Shown: positions 23,732 to 34,060 of the stretch, piece by piece
How the letters are laid out: each line of letters begins with the position of its first letter
How positions within the stretch are numbered: position 1 is the stretch's first letter
Assembly (NCBI GenBank): GCA_049999805.1
Contig: JBNGIO010006285.1
Coordinates: 388,444-448,420 of the forward strand
DNA from: Folioceros fuciformis
Taxonomy: Eukaryota; Anthocerotophyta; Anthocerotopsida; Anthocerotales
Direction: 5' to 3'
Length of the DNA: 59,977 bases
Notes under the pieces: model-generated
Told to the model about the DNA's origin: nothing
Databases searched by the model: none
The model's input: the letters and a program-made list of their open reading frames with translations, nothing else
Made by a program: the position numbers and the translations under genes

Positions 23732-24715
23732 TTATTCGTCGCGCGTTGATGTAAACGCTGAAGTGTACTTGACTTCTGTTTTCTGACTCTGCCACGACGG
23801 CGGCATAAACGGTGCAACAACCCGCATCGGGTTGCCTTGGTGGTTTAACACAATGGGAAGAAGTTGCTCAAAAAGTTCATAACACGGTGTAACAGCGCTT
23901 CCTCCACTAATCTGGATTCGTCCCGATTCGAAGACCGTAACCGACAAATTGTTGTGCTCGAACACCATGGTCAACATTCCACCCATGTTTGGGTACGTCC
24001 TAACCACCAGCTCTTTCAATTTGAGTCGCCCCCACAGATATTTGTGCAGGGTTGACGAGAGCCCTTCCAGATCGATTCCCATTGAGAGCTGGCCTACTGG
24101 AGGCCTAGCATCCAGAACAAGCTCGCAGATGGCAAGATCGTCAGGATCGAAACTCACATCGTGCTCCAAGGCCTTCATCATCTTGACAAGCATCATGCAA
24201 ACGTGATGTTGTTGCTCACTCGTTGCAACTCCTGTCACGACTACCTTTCCCATTTCAAATAAGCGTAAGGTCAAATTGGGAGAGGACAAGGCATCCCGGA
24301 CTCGGACATCCATCTTGACCACCTTCAATTCTCCATTAGCATCACATCCTTGCTCCACCTGCAAGACTTTCACATCTCCATTGGCGTACTCTCTGCGCTT
24401 GAATTTGTAGAAGTTGATGAAATCAAGGTTCCTAGCCAAATCTTTGAAGTCGAATTCCCCTTGTAGAGTAGTGACCCCTGCCACGTTCACTACCTTGGGT
24501 ATCACGTTCCATACGTTTTTGCTCTGCACTGTAAGCTCTTCCTCCTCGCTCATCACCGCTAGGCCTTGTGATACGTCTTTGTATGATAGAGGCTTATTAC
24601 TAACGGTCCACACCTCTTCCACATAGCAATCACCCTTCTTCTTCTTCTTGGAATCCGTGGAGGACATAGAGTCGTCCACCTTCCTTTTCCCCTTCTTGGA
24701 ATCGTTAGAGCCCAT
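23732..24715 (-). CDS. Divergent TBP-fold protein, intronless
   Basis: 327 aa, single exon. A Lys/Ser/Asp-rich N-terminus (about residues 1-30) precedes two halves that each follow the TATA-binding-protein repeat. Half 1 has IPKVVNVAGVTTLQGEFDFK with DLARNL, then LRLFEMGKVVVTGVATSEQ. Half 2 has LVLDARPPVGQLSMGIDLEG, YPNMGGMLTMVFEH, then VTVFESGRIQISGG and YELFEQLLPIV. In TBP the equivalents are NIVSTVNLGCKLDLK, ALIFASGKMVCTGAKSEEQ, YEPELFPGLIYRM, IFVSGKVVLTGAK and YEAFENIYPIL. The Phe of each F-x-S/M-GK/R strand is kept; the Phe of ELFPGL is not. Canonical plant TBP is about 200 aa, nearly invariant and intron-split, so this is not TBP itself. The 3' end is 92 bp from the ABCB26-like stop. 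A nuclear DNA-binding or basal-transcription role is inference. Confidence 0.6.
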   Translation of the reverse strand: MGSNDSKKGKRKVDDSMSSTDSKKKKKGDCYVEEVWTVSNKPLSYKDVSQGLAVMSEEEELTVQSKNVWNVIPKVVNVAGVTTLQGEFDFKDLARNLDFINFYKFKRREYANGDVKVLQVEQGCDANGELKVVKMDVRVRDALSSPNLTLRLFEMGKVVVTGVATSEQQHHVCMMLVKMMKALEHDVSFDPDDLAICELVLDARPPVGQLSMGIDLEGLSSTLHKYLWGRLKLKELVVRTYPNMGGMLTMVFEHNNLSVTVFESGRIQISGGSAVTPCYELFEQLLPIVLNHQGNPMRVVAPFMPPSWQSQKTEVKYTSAFTSTRDE

Positions 24716-25474
24716 CCTCCTCCTCCCTGCTGCAATACTTAGAAGGAGGTGCGTCTTTGTGCACTACACTAGGGCTTGTATCAATGGTCCTCTATTGTGC
24801 AAACATACATAATATAGACGAGAATTCAATATATTTGGTGACACTTATCCGCATATATAGAGGCTCACATTGACTTATCTGCATATATAGATGTGAACAA
24901 TAAATAAAATGTAAACCGTAGGGCCGAGGTCCAAGGACATCACTTGTTTCAGGCGTTTCATTATTTTATAATTTTAAATTATTTATCTGATAATTCCATC
25001 ATTCACGATCGTATCTGGTTTTAAAATTTTACATGCGGGGATAAATCCAGGGCGGCCCGATGTGTGTCGTGTTGCTCGGAAGATGGGCAAAGGTAACGTT
25101 GTGTGACTATCATTTTCTGTTTGCTCATGCGGTTTCAGTTGGGATCGACGATCTTGACCTGGTGAGGGTTAGAATGAGAATCCAGAAGTTCATCACTTGT
25201 GCGTGGTACATGCTTGAATTCGTTGAACACATAGTAATACTCTGAGGGGAATCTGTGTGCTTGCGAGGAGGCGAAGAGAACCGCGACTTCCCCGTCGACT
25301 GTGTTGAGAACTTGAGCTGAGGAACTGGCTCAGTACATGAGATGCCTGGTCCACGGCTGGGGTTCGAGATTCAGGGATCTTGGTCAATGGCAGCCACGCA
25401 TGGGTTTCGCCAGTTGTGGAAGATGACCACCTGGCCAACCGGAGCTAAGTTTTGGGTGCAGGGGAGGTTCAATT
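24716..25474. other. Intergenic interval upstream of two genes
   Basis: AT-rich between about 24790 and 25040, with gcatatatag repeated twice near 24850-24890, then higher GC toward the PPR gene. It holds the upstream regions of the TBP-fold gene (minus) and the PPR gene (plus). No other gene seen. Confidence 0.5.
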
Positions 25475-28400
25475 ATGCCTCTGCGAATAATGGTTGCCTG
25501 CAATATGGCACGCCATTCACGCAGAGGGGGGCATGGGTTCCTGTGGCGACACCCTTCATGGAGCGGTGAAACACGAATTGGTGGTGTCACGGGTGGAAGT
25601 TCTGTTGGCTTGACTGCCGGAGGAAGCATGGTTGAGAAGACAGCTTGGGTGAATGTGCACGCGGGTCGTGAGGCCTGCCCGGCTGTAGAAAATGGGAGGG
25701 GTGTGTCGGCTCACACCGTCAGTGAACTGTGTCAGCAGGGGCAGGTCGCAAAGGCTGTTGAGGCTCTGGGAGTTCTGGTGCAGATGAACTGGGTTGCTTC
25801 TCAATCTCTTCTCTATGCTGTCCTCAAAGGTTGTGCAGCGACGAAGGATCTCGTTATGGGTCGCCGGGTTCATGGTCTTATCGTTGAAAATGGACATGAG
25901 TTGGATACGTTTCTGTGCAACCACGTTCTGCGGATGTATGCTTCTCATGGCAGGTTGCAGGAAGCAATGGATGTGTTCACCGTGGTTGCCCAGCCAAATG
26001 CATTCATGTGGTCTTCCATGATTTCCGCCCATATTCAGCACGGACAGGCTAAGCACGCTGTAGAACTATATCACCAGATGCGCAGGTCGAGTGTGGAGCC
26101 CGATGGGCATGTCTTCTTAGCAGCCTTGCAGGCTTGCGGAAGGGCGGGAGACTTAGAAACTGGACAGCAGGTGCATGCTGATGTGCTGGCGAGTGGGGTT
26201 GAGCCTAAGCTGTTTGTTCTCAACTCCTTAGTGGACATGTATGCAAAGTGTGACAGCTTGCAAGGCGCTCGAAGAGTGTTTGACGGGCTCCTTGAAAAGG
26301 ATGCGGTAACCTGGAATGCTATGATAGCAGGATATTCTCAGCAGGGCATGAGTCAAGAGGCTCTTCGTCTGTACGATGCCATGCTGGAAGAAGGCATCAC
26401 TGGGCCCAATTCTGTTACGTTCGTGTCCCTTCTGCAGGCTTGTGCAAATCTGGGCAGCGCAGCTTTGGAGACTGGGAAGCAGCTTCACACACACATGGTA
26501 CAACGAGGAATCCATGTCACTGGGACCCTAGCCAACAGCTTGGTAAACATGTATGCAAAGTGTGGATCCCTTGCAGATGCTCAGGCCGTGTTCGAAGCAC
26601 AAGTTGCGAAAGACGTGGTGACATGGACCTCTCTTATTGCAGGGTATTCCCAGCAGGGCAAGGCCCTGGAGGCCCTTGAGCTGTACCGTAGGATGCAGGA
26701 AGAAGGTTCTGCCGCGCCCAACTCTGTGACTTTTGTGTGCCTCCTCCAGGCATGTGCAACTGCTGATCCCCCGGCTTTGGAGAAGGGAAAGCAGCTTCAT
26801 GCACAGATTGGAGAACGAGGTCTGGATACTGATGAGATCGTAATCAACGGTCTAGTAAACATGTATGCAAAATGTGGCAGCCTGGAGGATGCTCAGCTAA
26901 TGTTTTATGGCCTTCGTCCAAGCAATGTCGTCACCTGGACCGCTTTGATAGCAGCGTATGCAAGGCAGGGCATGGGTCAGGAAGCCCTTCGTCTTTTCAG
27001 TGCTATGCAAGAACAAGGCATTGCAGAACCTGATTCTGTGACATTTGTTGGCCTTTTGCAGGCATGTGCAAATGTTGGTGCCGCGGCTTTGAACACTGGA
27101 AAGCAGATCCATGCTCAGATTGGAGAAAGAGGACTTCAGGTTGATGGGGTTGTAGCTAGCAGCCTGATAAGTATGTATGCCAAATGTGGCAGCCTAGAGG
27201 ATGCCCAGACTGTGTTTGATGCACTCTGTGAAAAGGATGTGGTGACATGGAATGCTATGATCGCAGGATATTCTCAGCAGGGCATGGGTGAGGAGGCCTT
27301 TCATCTCTATTGCACTATGCAAGAGGAGGCCATCAGTGCACCCAATTCCGTGACATTTGTGTGCCTCTTGCAGGCGTGTGCAAGTCTGAGAACGCAAGTG
27401 TTGGAAAGGGGAAAACAGCTTCATTCACAGATTGGAGAACGAGGACTTGAGGCTGACGTGGTTGTGGCCAACAGTTTGGTGCACATGTATGCAAAGTGTG
27501 GCAGCCTACGGGATGCGCAGTGCATGTTTGACAGACTCCTTGAAAAGGATGTCGTGACGTGGAATATCATGATAGCAGGATACTCTCAGCAGGGTATGGG
27601 TCAGGAAGCTCTCCAACTATACAGTGTTATGCAGGAAGAGGGCATTGTTTCACCGAATTCAGGGACTTTTGTTTGCCTCCTGCAAGCATGTGCAAGTCTG
27701 GGTCCCCTGGCATTGGAGAAAGGAAGGGAGCTTCATGAACAGATCAGGGCTCAAGGACTGCAGATTGATTTGGTTGTGGGTAGCAGCCTAGTAGACATGT
27801 ATGCAAAGTGTGGCAACCTTCAAGAAGCTCATACTTTGTTTCACAAACTCGATCAGAAAAACCTGGTGACTTGGACTGCTCTGATAGCAGGTTATTCCCA
27901 GCAGGGCATGGGTCAGGAAGCTCTTCGTCTTTACGCAGCTATGCAAGAAGAAGGCATCACTGCACCCGATTCTGTCATGTTTGCAAGTCTTCTCCACGCA
28001 TGTGCAGATGTGGCAGCTTTGCATCAAGGAAGGCAGCTTGATGCAGAGATCAGAGAGCAAGGACTTGAAGCTGACGGGTTTGTGGCCATCAGCTTGATGA
28101 ACATGTATGCCAAGTCTGGAAGTTTGGTGGACGCACAACAGGTGTTTGATGCATTACCCAAAAGAGATGTTGTCTCTTGGAATACGCTGATTGCCGGTTA
28201 CGCTTGTCAAGGAGACAGTGATGCGGTGTTTGATATGGTTGACAGAATGAAAGCGGAAGGAGTACAGCCAGACAGCGTCACATTCATCAGTATATTATCA
28301 GTATGCAGCCACGTGGGACTGGTGCACAAGGGTCGAGAGTATTTTTTGGCTATGAGCGACTTCGGCATCACCCCTACCACGGAGCACTACACGTGCATGG

Positions 28401-28846
28401 TGGATCTCTTGGGCCGTGTAGGCCGACTTGACGAGGCATTAGTTGTGGCAAGGACCATGCCTGGACGTCCTGATACTGCAGTTTGGCACACTCTGTTAGG
28501 TGCTTGTCGAAAGTGGGGGAACGTGGAGGTGGGACTCCATGCGTTCGAAGAAGCAGTAAAGCTCGATGAAACGGATGTGGCAGCATGTGTATCAATGGCC
28601 AACATATATGCCGATGCCCAAATGTGGGAGCAGGCCAGGACGATGCAGGCGAGAAGGGTAGGGATTGGGACATGGAAGCAGCCAGGCAGGAGCTGGTGGA
28701 CAGACGAGGCCGGGCTGGTGCATAGTTTTGTGGCTGGGGATTCAAACCATCCCGACAGTAATGGCATATATGTAAAGTTGGACCAGCTTCTTTCTGAAAC
28801 GAAGAAGATGGGATGTCTTTCGTGGTCGGAAGATCTATCTAACTAG
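25475..28846 (+). CDS. PLS-class PPR protein with E domain, 1123 aa
   Basis: Pentatricopeptide repeat protein, expected to bind specific transcripts in plastids or mitochondria; PLS-E proteins act mainly in C-to-U RNA editing. Intronless. From about residue 85 it is a continuous P-L-S array with some nine triplets: repeated NSLVDMYAKCGSL, DVVTWNAMIAGYSQQGM, EALRLYxAMQEEGI and SVTFVxLLQACA. The C-terminus has the E1/E2-like VWHTLLGACRKWGNVEVG... and PGRSWW...GLVHSFVAGDSNHP. It ends at CLSWSEDLSN without a DYW deaminase domain, so an editing role would need a partner in trans. Triplets are very alike at DNA level, which points to recent internal duplication. The N-terminal 50 residues are weakly targeting-like; the start could be a later Met. 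Confidence 0.92.
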   Translation: MPLRIMVACNMARHSRRGGHGFLWRHPSWSGETRIGGVTGGSSVGLTAGGSMVEKTAWVNVHAGREACPAVENGRGVSAHTVSELCQQGQVAKAVEALGVLVQMNWVASQSLLYAVLKGCAATKDLVMGRRVHGLIVENGHELDTFLCNHVLRMYASHGRLQEAMDVFTVVAQPNAFMWSSMISAHIQHGQAKHAVELYHQMRRSSVEPDGHVFLAALQACGRAGDLETGQQVHADVLASGVEPKLFVLNSLVDMYAKCDSLQGARRVFDGLLEKDAVTWNAMIAGYSQQGMSQEALRLYDAMLEEGITGPNSVTFVSLLQACANLGSAALETGKQLHTHMVQRGIHVTGTLANSLVNMYAKCGSLADAQAVFEAQVAKDVVTWTSLIAGYSQQGKALEALELYRRMQEEGSAAPNSVTFVCLLQACATADPPALEKGKQLHAQIGERGLDTDEIVINGLVNMYAKCGSLEDAQLMFYGLRPSNVVTWTALIAAYARQGMGQEALRLFSAMQEQGIAEPDSVTFVGLLQACANVGAAALNTGKQIHAQIGERGLQVDGVVASSLISMYAKCGSLEDAQTVFDALCEKDVVTWNAMIAGYSQQGMGEEAFHLYCTMQEEAISAPNSVTFVCLLQACASLRTQVLERGKQLHSQIGERGLEADVVVANSLVHMYAKCGSLRDAQCMFDRLLEKDVVTWNIMIAGYSQQGMGQEALQLYSVMQEEGIVSPNSGTFVCLLQACASLGPLALEKGRELHEQIRAQGLQIDLVVGSSLVDMYAKCGNLQEAHTLFHKLDQKNLVTWTALIAGYSQQGMGQEALRLYAAMQEEGITAPDSVMFASLLHACADVAALHQGRQLDAEIREQGLEADGFVAISLMNMYAKSGSLVDAQQVFDALPKRDVVSWNTLIAGYACQGDSDAVFDMVDRMKAEGVQPDSVTFISILSVCSHVGLVHKGREYFLAMSDFGITPTTEHYTCMVDLLGRVGRLDEALVVARTMPGRPDTAVWHTLLGACRKWGNVEVGLHAFEEAVKLDETDVAACVSMANIYADAQMWEQARTMQARRVGIGTWKQPGRSWWTDEAGLVHSFVAGDSNHPDSNGIYVKLDQLLSETKKMGCLSWSEDLSN

Positions 28847-30381
28847 TGTAATCCTCTCGACGTATGTGGGCAGACTCGGGATACAGATATTGATAAACCC
28901 CACTTTGCTAACCACTGCTGTCATGGTCGGGGCATGTCACTCCAGGTGGAGAGCTAAGACTCTGCTCTTTGCATTCTTGCTGCTTGCAATCTGCGAGGCG
29001 CAATTGATCGGGGTTCATCTTTCCTAATTTGTTTAGGGCTTCAGTGCAGGAAGGGGACTACTGTCAACGAGTTACGAAGCCCTGAACGAGGTACGAAAGA
29101 TAAACCCTGATCAACTGCTCCCCGTGTGAAGAATGCAGACCATCAGCAGCACCCAAGTTGGCTCTCCGCCTACCACCTGGATTGACATGCCCTTACCACA
29201 CAGCTGGCCCATGGTTACGGCAGTCATGCCCCTCCAGTCACCTGGAGAACGTATCCCAAGCACGAGCTCTGTACCCCAGTCCGATGCATGGGTACACCTA
29301 GAAACCTTGCTTTATCTGCGAGAGATGGAAGTGTATGCAGAAAATTCATACACACTCTCCACGCAGGCCGTTGTTTCATTGTTCTTTCCTGGACGTATTA
29401 TTTTTGGGGCAACAGATCTGTAGAGTGGACGCGGACCGAATCCTTCTGCAAGCAGGTTTCTTCTTGGACGAGTCTAGAGAGGAGGCACGACGTGACGCGA
29501 TCGATGGTGATTACCTGAACTTCGAAAGGACAGCAAACTCCGACTCTGATCTTATCAAGGTGTCTTTCCTCTGGTAAGTTCTACAGCCTGCGCACAACCA
29601 TATATATGTATACAATATTCTCTTCAAATACACTTGTCGTACAATGTGTGTATACCGCTGAAATGGCAAGTCCCTTGTATGTCCAGGAACCAAGGAGGGA
29701 CACATGTTGGCTGCAGAAGCAACCAGCAGCACGACATACACTAGAATCACCAGGATCCAGGATTTGGAGACGGAAGACCAGTACTGTCTGCAAGACTAAG
29801 GATGTATTTTTCAACTTGATGCCATTGGCTGTTGTTCTCCACGTGAACATGATTAATAGTAGAATTAGCCACCCTGAAGTGTAAGTCTACAGTTGTGTAG
29901 TGGACATCTGTCTTGCCCGTCCTGTCTTCACTCCAGGCGGGCAGAGGGCTCCTTTTATTTTGAGACGTCCAACTCCAAGTGAGCCTGTGAAAAGGCTTTG
30001 TACCCTTTTTGGGAAAAAAACGTTACTCAAAGGATTGCATTCACTCAGGATTCAATCCAAAAACCTAGATATGACAACAACCAGCCGTACGAAGCTCGTC
30101 ACCAACGCAGATGCCCTGGAATCGATACAACAAGCCTGCAAGCAGGGGGGGGGCCTTACACTATAGTTGACTGGGATCCCCAGGTTCAGGGCCTCTGTTG
30201 CAGCCAAAATGACCAGTTCATACTGGACACCTTCAGTATCCTCAACCGCTCCCGTCTCTAAGGTATGACCAACAATGAACCTGCTGAGCGAGCCTGCTTG
30301 TCCAAAGAGATCTCAAGAGAGAAAGGCCAGGAGTACCCCCAAGATGCAGTCCAAGACCAAGACTTTGCCATCAGCAACATG
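28847..30381. other. Interval without a recognised gene
   Basis: Several open frames of 60-100 codons occur, none with family similarity or a consistent splice pattern. The interval holds the 3' flanks of the PPR gene and of the NOL11-like gene. Confidence 0.45.
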
Positions 30382-31746
30382 CTACACATCGATGTACTCA
30401 ACAAAGTAGTCACCAAATTGTTTCTTGGTGGGAAGAAACTCGCTAGACCTCAAGTACTCTGCGACGCCAGCCAAAGGAGATATCCTTGAACTCACAGCAA
30501 CCATGGACCGGACGGCGAGCTGTAGCGATCTCAGCTCATTTGATAACTCGGATGCCAGGGCAAACCTAGTGTAATGCACGTCAAGCAAGATACTTGCCCA
30601 CTGCAATATCTGAGCAAAACTCGGTATTCTACACAACTTGGTACCATTTGGAGATGGCATATGCGCTAGGCGCCCTTGATACTTATCCACCCACTTAGAG
30701 ATATACCTCAAGATACTCATAACTTCAGCCGTGTTGAGCATTCCAATGACAGAGGCCAACACGGCCTCGTCTTGCTCGGAAGCGAAGAACTCGTGAAGGC
30801 ACAGCTCTGCAGCGCAAAACCCATCCACAGCCATTGCCAAAGATACGGCAGAAGAAAGTGCTACAGAATCCCTTTTGCTCACAGAAACAGCTGTAAGAGG
30901 CTCCTCCTTTCTACCCTGAGACCCCGACTCCTTGCCCACCTGGTTCTGTTTCTTAGCAGCAAATGCAATGGCACTTTCTGCTGCGTCACGCCACTGCCTC
31001 CCAACTTTCTGGAAAGCACTCCCGGATCTCCCCTCCAAAACATATTGTAACATCGCGAGCACATGGTGGGGCCGCAGGTCTAGCACATGCCTTACACACA
31101 GGCACATCAACGATGCATTCCCCACTTCCACGAGGCATTGAACCAACTCATCACAAAGGCGGCCAGAAATCACGTTACTCTCCAACAACACCTGAATGGG
31201 GCCCCAGTATCTCAGCGCCACGCAACTCCGCATGACGAGCTCCACAACCGTAGTCCCTAACCGAGCTGAGCTTCTCCGCATCAAACTCAGAACTCGTGCT
31301 TCGTCCTCCTCCAACGACCTCCCCGACTGGACCGTGCCATCCTGTTTCCCCTCCTCTTCCCTGTCATTAGATACCACAGGCTCCAGAAAAGTCCTCAACG
31401 CTACCATCAATCTTACTGCCGTGAGCCCATTACCCTGCTTCAGAAGACCAGCCCTCAACTCGGACACGAGCGCCTCCTCCTTCTCCTGCCTCAGCCTCTC
31501 GGCCTCCCCCACCTTTCCCACATCACGCCACAGAACCAGGTCATCCCCGTCTGCCTTCGCGGCCCCGTCGTCCCTCTCAAGAGCTCGAGTAAACCACGAA
31601 GGGTTCGGAGAAAAAGACTGCACTGGAGCCTGGCACTCCTCTCCAAACCCGCCATTACGCCCCTTCACAGCTCTCCGCACGACATCAAGCAGGCTGGCAG
31701 GTTCGCTGCCTGCCACGGCCTCCACGACGGCCAACTCCGCGCTCAT
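30382..31746 (-). CDS. NOL11-like nucleolar protein (C-terminal region type)
   Basis: 454 aa, intronless. Low-complexity Glu/Arg-rich N-terminal 130 residues are followed by helical repeats: SLMRRSSARLG..., LCDELVQCLVEVGNASLMCLCVRHVLDL and EVMSILRYISKWVDKYQ. The C-terminal block has PSFAQILQWASILLDVHYTRF and LQLAVRSM. The end resembles the C-terminal helical part of NOL11, a t-UTP/SSU-processome component for rRNA transcription and early pre-rRNA cleavage (WISLLLDAHYT-like motif from memory of the family). The WD-like N-terminal half of animal NOL11 is absent. An exact telo-box immediately upstream fits a ribosome-biogenesis role. It could instead be an unrelated helical protein; there is no catalytic motif. 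Confidence 0.5.
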   Translation of the reverse strand: MSAELAVVEAVAGSEPASLLDVVRRAVKGRNGGFGEECQAPVQSFSPNPSWFTRALERDDGAAKADGDDLVLWRDVGKVGEAERLRQEKEEALVSELRAGLLKQGNGLTAVRLMVALRTFLEPVVSNDREEEGKQDGTVQSGRSLEEDEARVLSLMRRSSARLGTTVVELVMRSCVALRYWGPIQVLLESNVISGRLCDELVQCLVEVGNASLMCLCVRHVLDLRPHHVLAMLQYVLEGRSGSAFQKVGRQWRDAAESAIAFAAKKQNQVGKESGSQGRKEEPLTAVSVSKRDSVALSSAVSLAMAVDGFCAAELCLHEFFASEQDEAVLASVIGMLNTAEVMSILRYISKWVDKYQGRLAHMPSPNGTKLCRIPSFAQILQWASILLDVHYTRFALASELSNELRSLQLAVRSMVAVSSRISPLAGVAEYLRSSEFLPTKKQFGDYFVEYIDV

Positions 31747-32108
31747 CTCTAACCCTGAGCTGCGCCACGACCAAGCTGCACAAAGCAGCAGCGATGGCTC
31801 AAACCCTAAACCCGGGGTTTAAGGCCTAACTCGAGCAGTTTACTGCCTTCTCCGCCTTGGTACAACCGTTCTCCCTGGATCCTACGCTGCTGCTCCTCCT
31901 GCTGCTGGTTACGCATGTGCTCCACAAAATTCGCTATATCGCAGCACTAGCGAGAGGCATTCGGAGCCGATTCGCAGGAGGCGCCTGGTCTTGCGGGAGC
32001 CTGCAGCCGGAGTGAGCAATGAGCTTATGGCTGTGAAGGACCATCTCAAGTCGGACTACCTCATCTTCTACAAATTGTGCACAGCGCAGACAGAATAAGC
32101 CACCAGCC
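31747..32108. promoter_or_regulatory. Divergent promoter region with telo-box
   Basis: 362 bp between two divergent start codons. AAACCCTAA at 31801-31809 is 55 bp upstream of the NOL11-like start and runs into the near-palindrome aaacccggggttt. The telo-box is the kind seen before ribosome-biogenesis genes; assignment to this gene rests on distance. Confidence 0.6.
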
Positions 32109-32753
32109 ATGGCCGAAACCAACCACAGGAAACACGAAAGGTATCCAGGGATGGGAGACGGTTCTCTGTGCTTCGGGAGGCGCATTTACAGCCCGGGCTT
32201 CGGCCGGTTCAAGGACTCCAACGGAGCGCGCTTTCCGCCAGAGCCTCCTCCCCCGGCTCAGATGCGGTCAGAGCCCCTACCCAGGCACACCAGGGATTAC
32301 CGCCACAAGTACCAACAGCCCAGCGTGCCTTGGAAGATGAAGGATCCTAACGCCGGACACGTTAAGTACACTTACGGCATCAAGATGTCCCCGATCAGCA
32401 GACACTTGAACGGGGCTGTCCCTGCACACTCCTACTCTCCGTCGCTCAGGGATGCGCCATCGCCCGCTTTCCGTCGCAAAAGTTCTGACATCACATGCAC
32501 GGATTTGATCGACAACCCGAACAAGGAGTACAGGCCGTGCGTGGACCCCAAAGGCTGGTATGGGAGGACTGCAACTGATACCACTGCACGAGAACGAGCT
32601 GTTCTCAAGCCCTTCGATCCCAAGGAGGCGCCGCCTAGGCACGGTAGAATGACCACTTGGATCACCGACTACAACTTCCTTGACTTGGAGAAGGATAGGT
32701 TAGAGAGGCAAAAGAGCCTGCCATCCATCCCCGCGACCAAGCTGTTCTACTGA
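32109..32753 (+). CDS. Unknown 214-aa basic protein
   Basis: Intronless 214-aa frame starting MAETNHRKHERYPGM. It is rich in Pro, Arg, Lys, Tyr and Asp, with no membrane segment, signal peptide, coiled coil or enzyme motif. Recurrent short Pro/Tyr/Arg motifs (RRIYSPGFGRF, PLPRHTRDYRHKYQ, VDPKGWYGRTATD, PPRHGRMTTWITDYN) and the end PATKLFY give it the look of extended microtubule-decorating axoneme proteins. That would fit a plant with flagellate sperm, but is only an impression. Codon use is normal for the window and the frame is long for chance in this composition. Divergent from the NOL11-like gene. Confidence 0.65.
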   Translation: MAETNHRKHERYPGMGDGSLCFGRRIYSPGFGRFKDSNGARFPPEPPPPAQMRSEPLPRHTRDYRHKYQQPSVPWKMKDPNAGHVKYTYGIKMSPISRHLNGAVPAHSYSPSLRDAPSPAFRRKSSDITCTDLIDNPNKEYRPCVDPKGWYGRTATDTTARERAVLKPFDPKEAPPRHGRMTTWITDYNFLDLEKDRLERQKSLPSIPATKLFY

Positions 32754-34060
32754 CGGCACCAGAGGACGGACTTTCTCTCTGCAGCAACAGGTTTCTTCTC
32801 TGGACACTTCCTTTTTCTTCTGGGGCGCTAACTCTGCGTCGACCATTTTGCAAGAGGGGACTGGTGTACGGCCTGCTGGGTCTGATCGCTGATAACATCT
32901 TGAAGAAGACATACACATCAAAGGAGCCCACAAGCACACCATAACAGGACTAAAGGGAGATAGAAAAGAACGTAGCAAAGAATGGGCTAAGAGGTAATTT
33001 TGTCGCCCGCACCCATCGCCCCGCCAAACATGTAGGTCGAGTTGTACTGCTACGTCCAGCATACATACATATATATAGTTTATATAGGTAGAAAATAGAA
33101 ATTGGTAGGAAAAGAAAAAGCCTTCATCCATAAAGCTATGTGTGTACTTTATATTGTCTAGCTAGGTATTGAATATAATATATTACTAAATATTTTTAAT
33201 AGATTCTTATGTCTACATTTATAGTTTAGTCCTATCTTATTTTAAAAAGTCACAAAAACTCAAGTTTGAATGTTTATGTATTTATTTGTGTGAAAGGAAT
33301 TAATAATCTTAGACAATTCTAGTTGGTTCATGTTACAAAGCAATGCAATAGTCATCTTTTTTTAAGAAATTATATATCGACGTATGTCATTAACTACAAG
33401 ATGATTGTGATGTATTTGTAAAATGGTTGTTTTCTATTATTGAAAAGTCTCATCTACTCCAAAAATAAGGAGGAATAACACGAGTAGGGCCAAAGGGGGT
33501 ACTAGCCCCCTTCAAACATCATTCTCAATACTAGCTATTGCTCTAAAAATGTCACTATGCAAAATAACAAAGGGCCTACCTACTCTCGGTGTCGAAGAAG
33601 TCACCTAACCTACACTTGTTGTTTTAAAGATCCCATTGGCTAATGCTCTTTGCAAAGTAATGGATATACATTGTCGAAAGTAGCCATTAGTGAGGAAAGA
33701 GGAAGAACCTCATTTCTATGACTATGATACACCTTTGCACACTCTAGGATGAACCTTAATAAGTCCTTGCCCATGGCACTTGCATGGGCCTTAAGAGCAA
33801 TAGAGATGAAAACATGAATCTTGCACGGGCAAATTCTTATGAACTTTAACACTTGCACAATTCTCCATGGCTCATCCAGAAGGGGTTGACGACAACGCCC
33901 TCACAAATCAAGTTCATAGTGGGATTTGTGGCAACCACATCAGCAACACAAACCTATTTCCCCTTAGTGGAAAAAAGGTTAGTGCTAAGTGAAACATGTT
34001 GCACAAAGTATATGCATGCTCTTTGTATGAAAGAAACCCACATTCCCTAGCCATTGTGAA

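Noticed and set aside
28686-28846. DYW deaminase domain at the PPR C-termini
   Set aside because: Both PPR proteins stop soon after the E-type region; no HxE or CxxC zinc-binding motif follows in frame or in nearby exons.
29133-29850. Frames of 60-100 codons between the PPR and NOL11-like genes
   Set aside because: No family similarity, no splice pattern, and equally long frames on the other strand.
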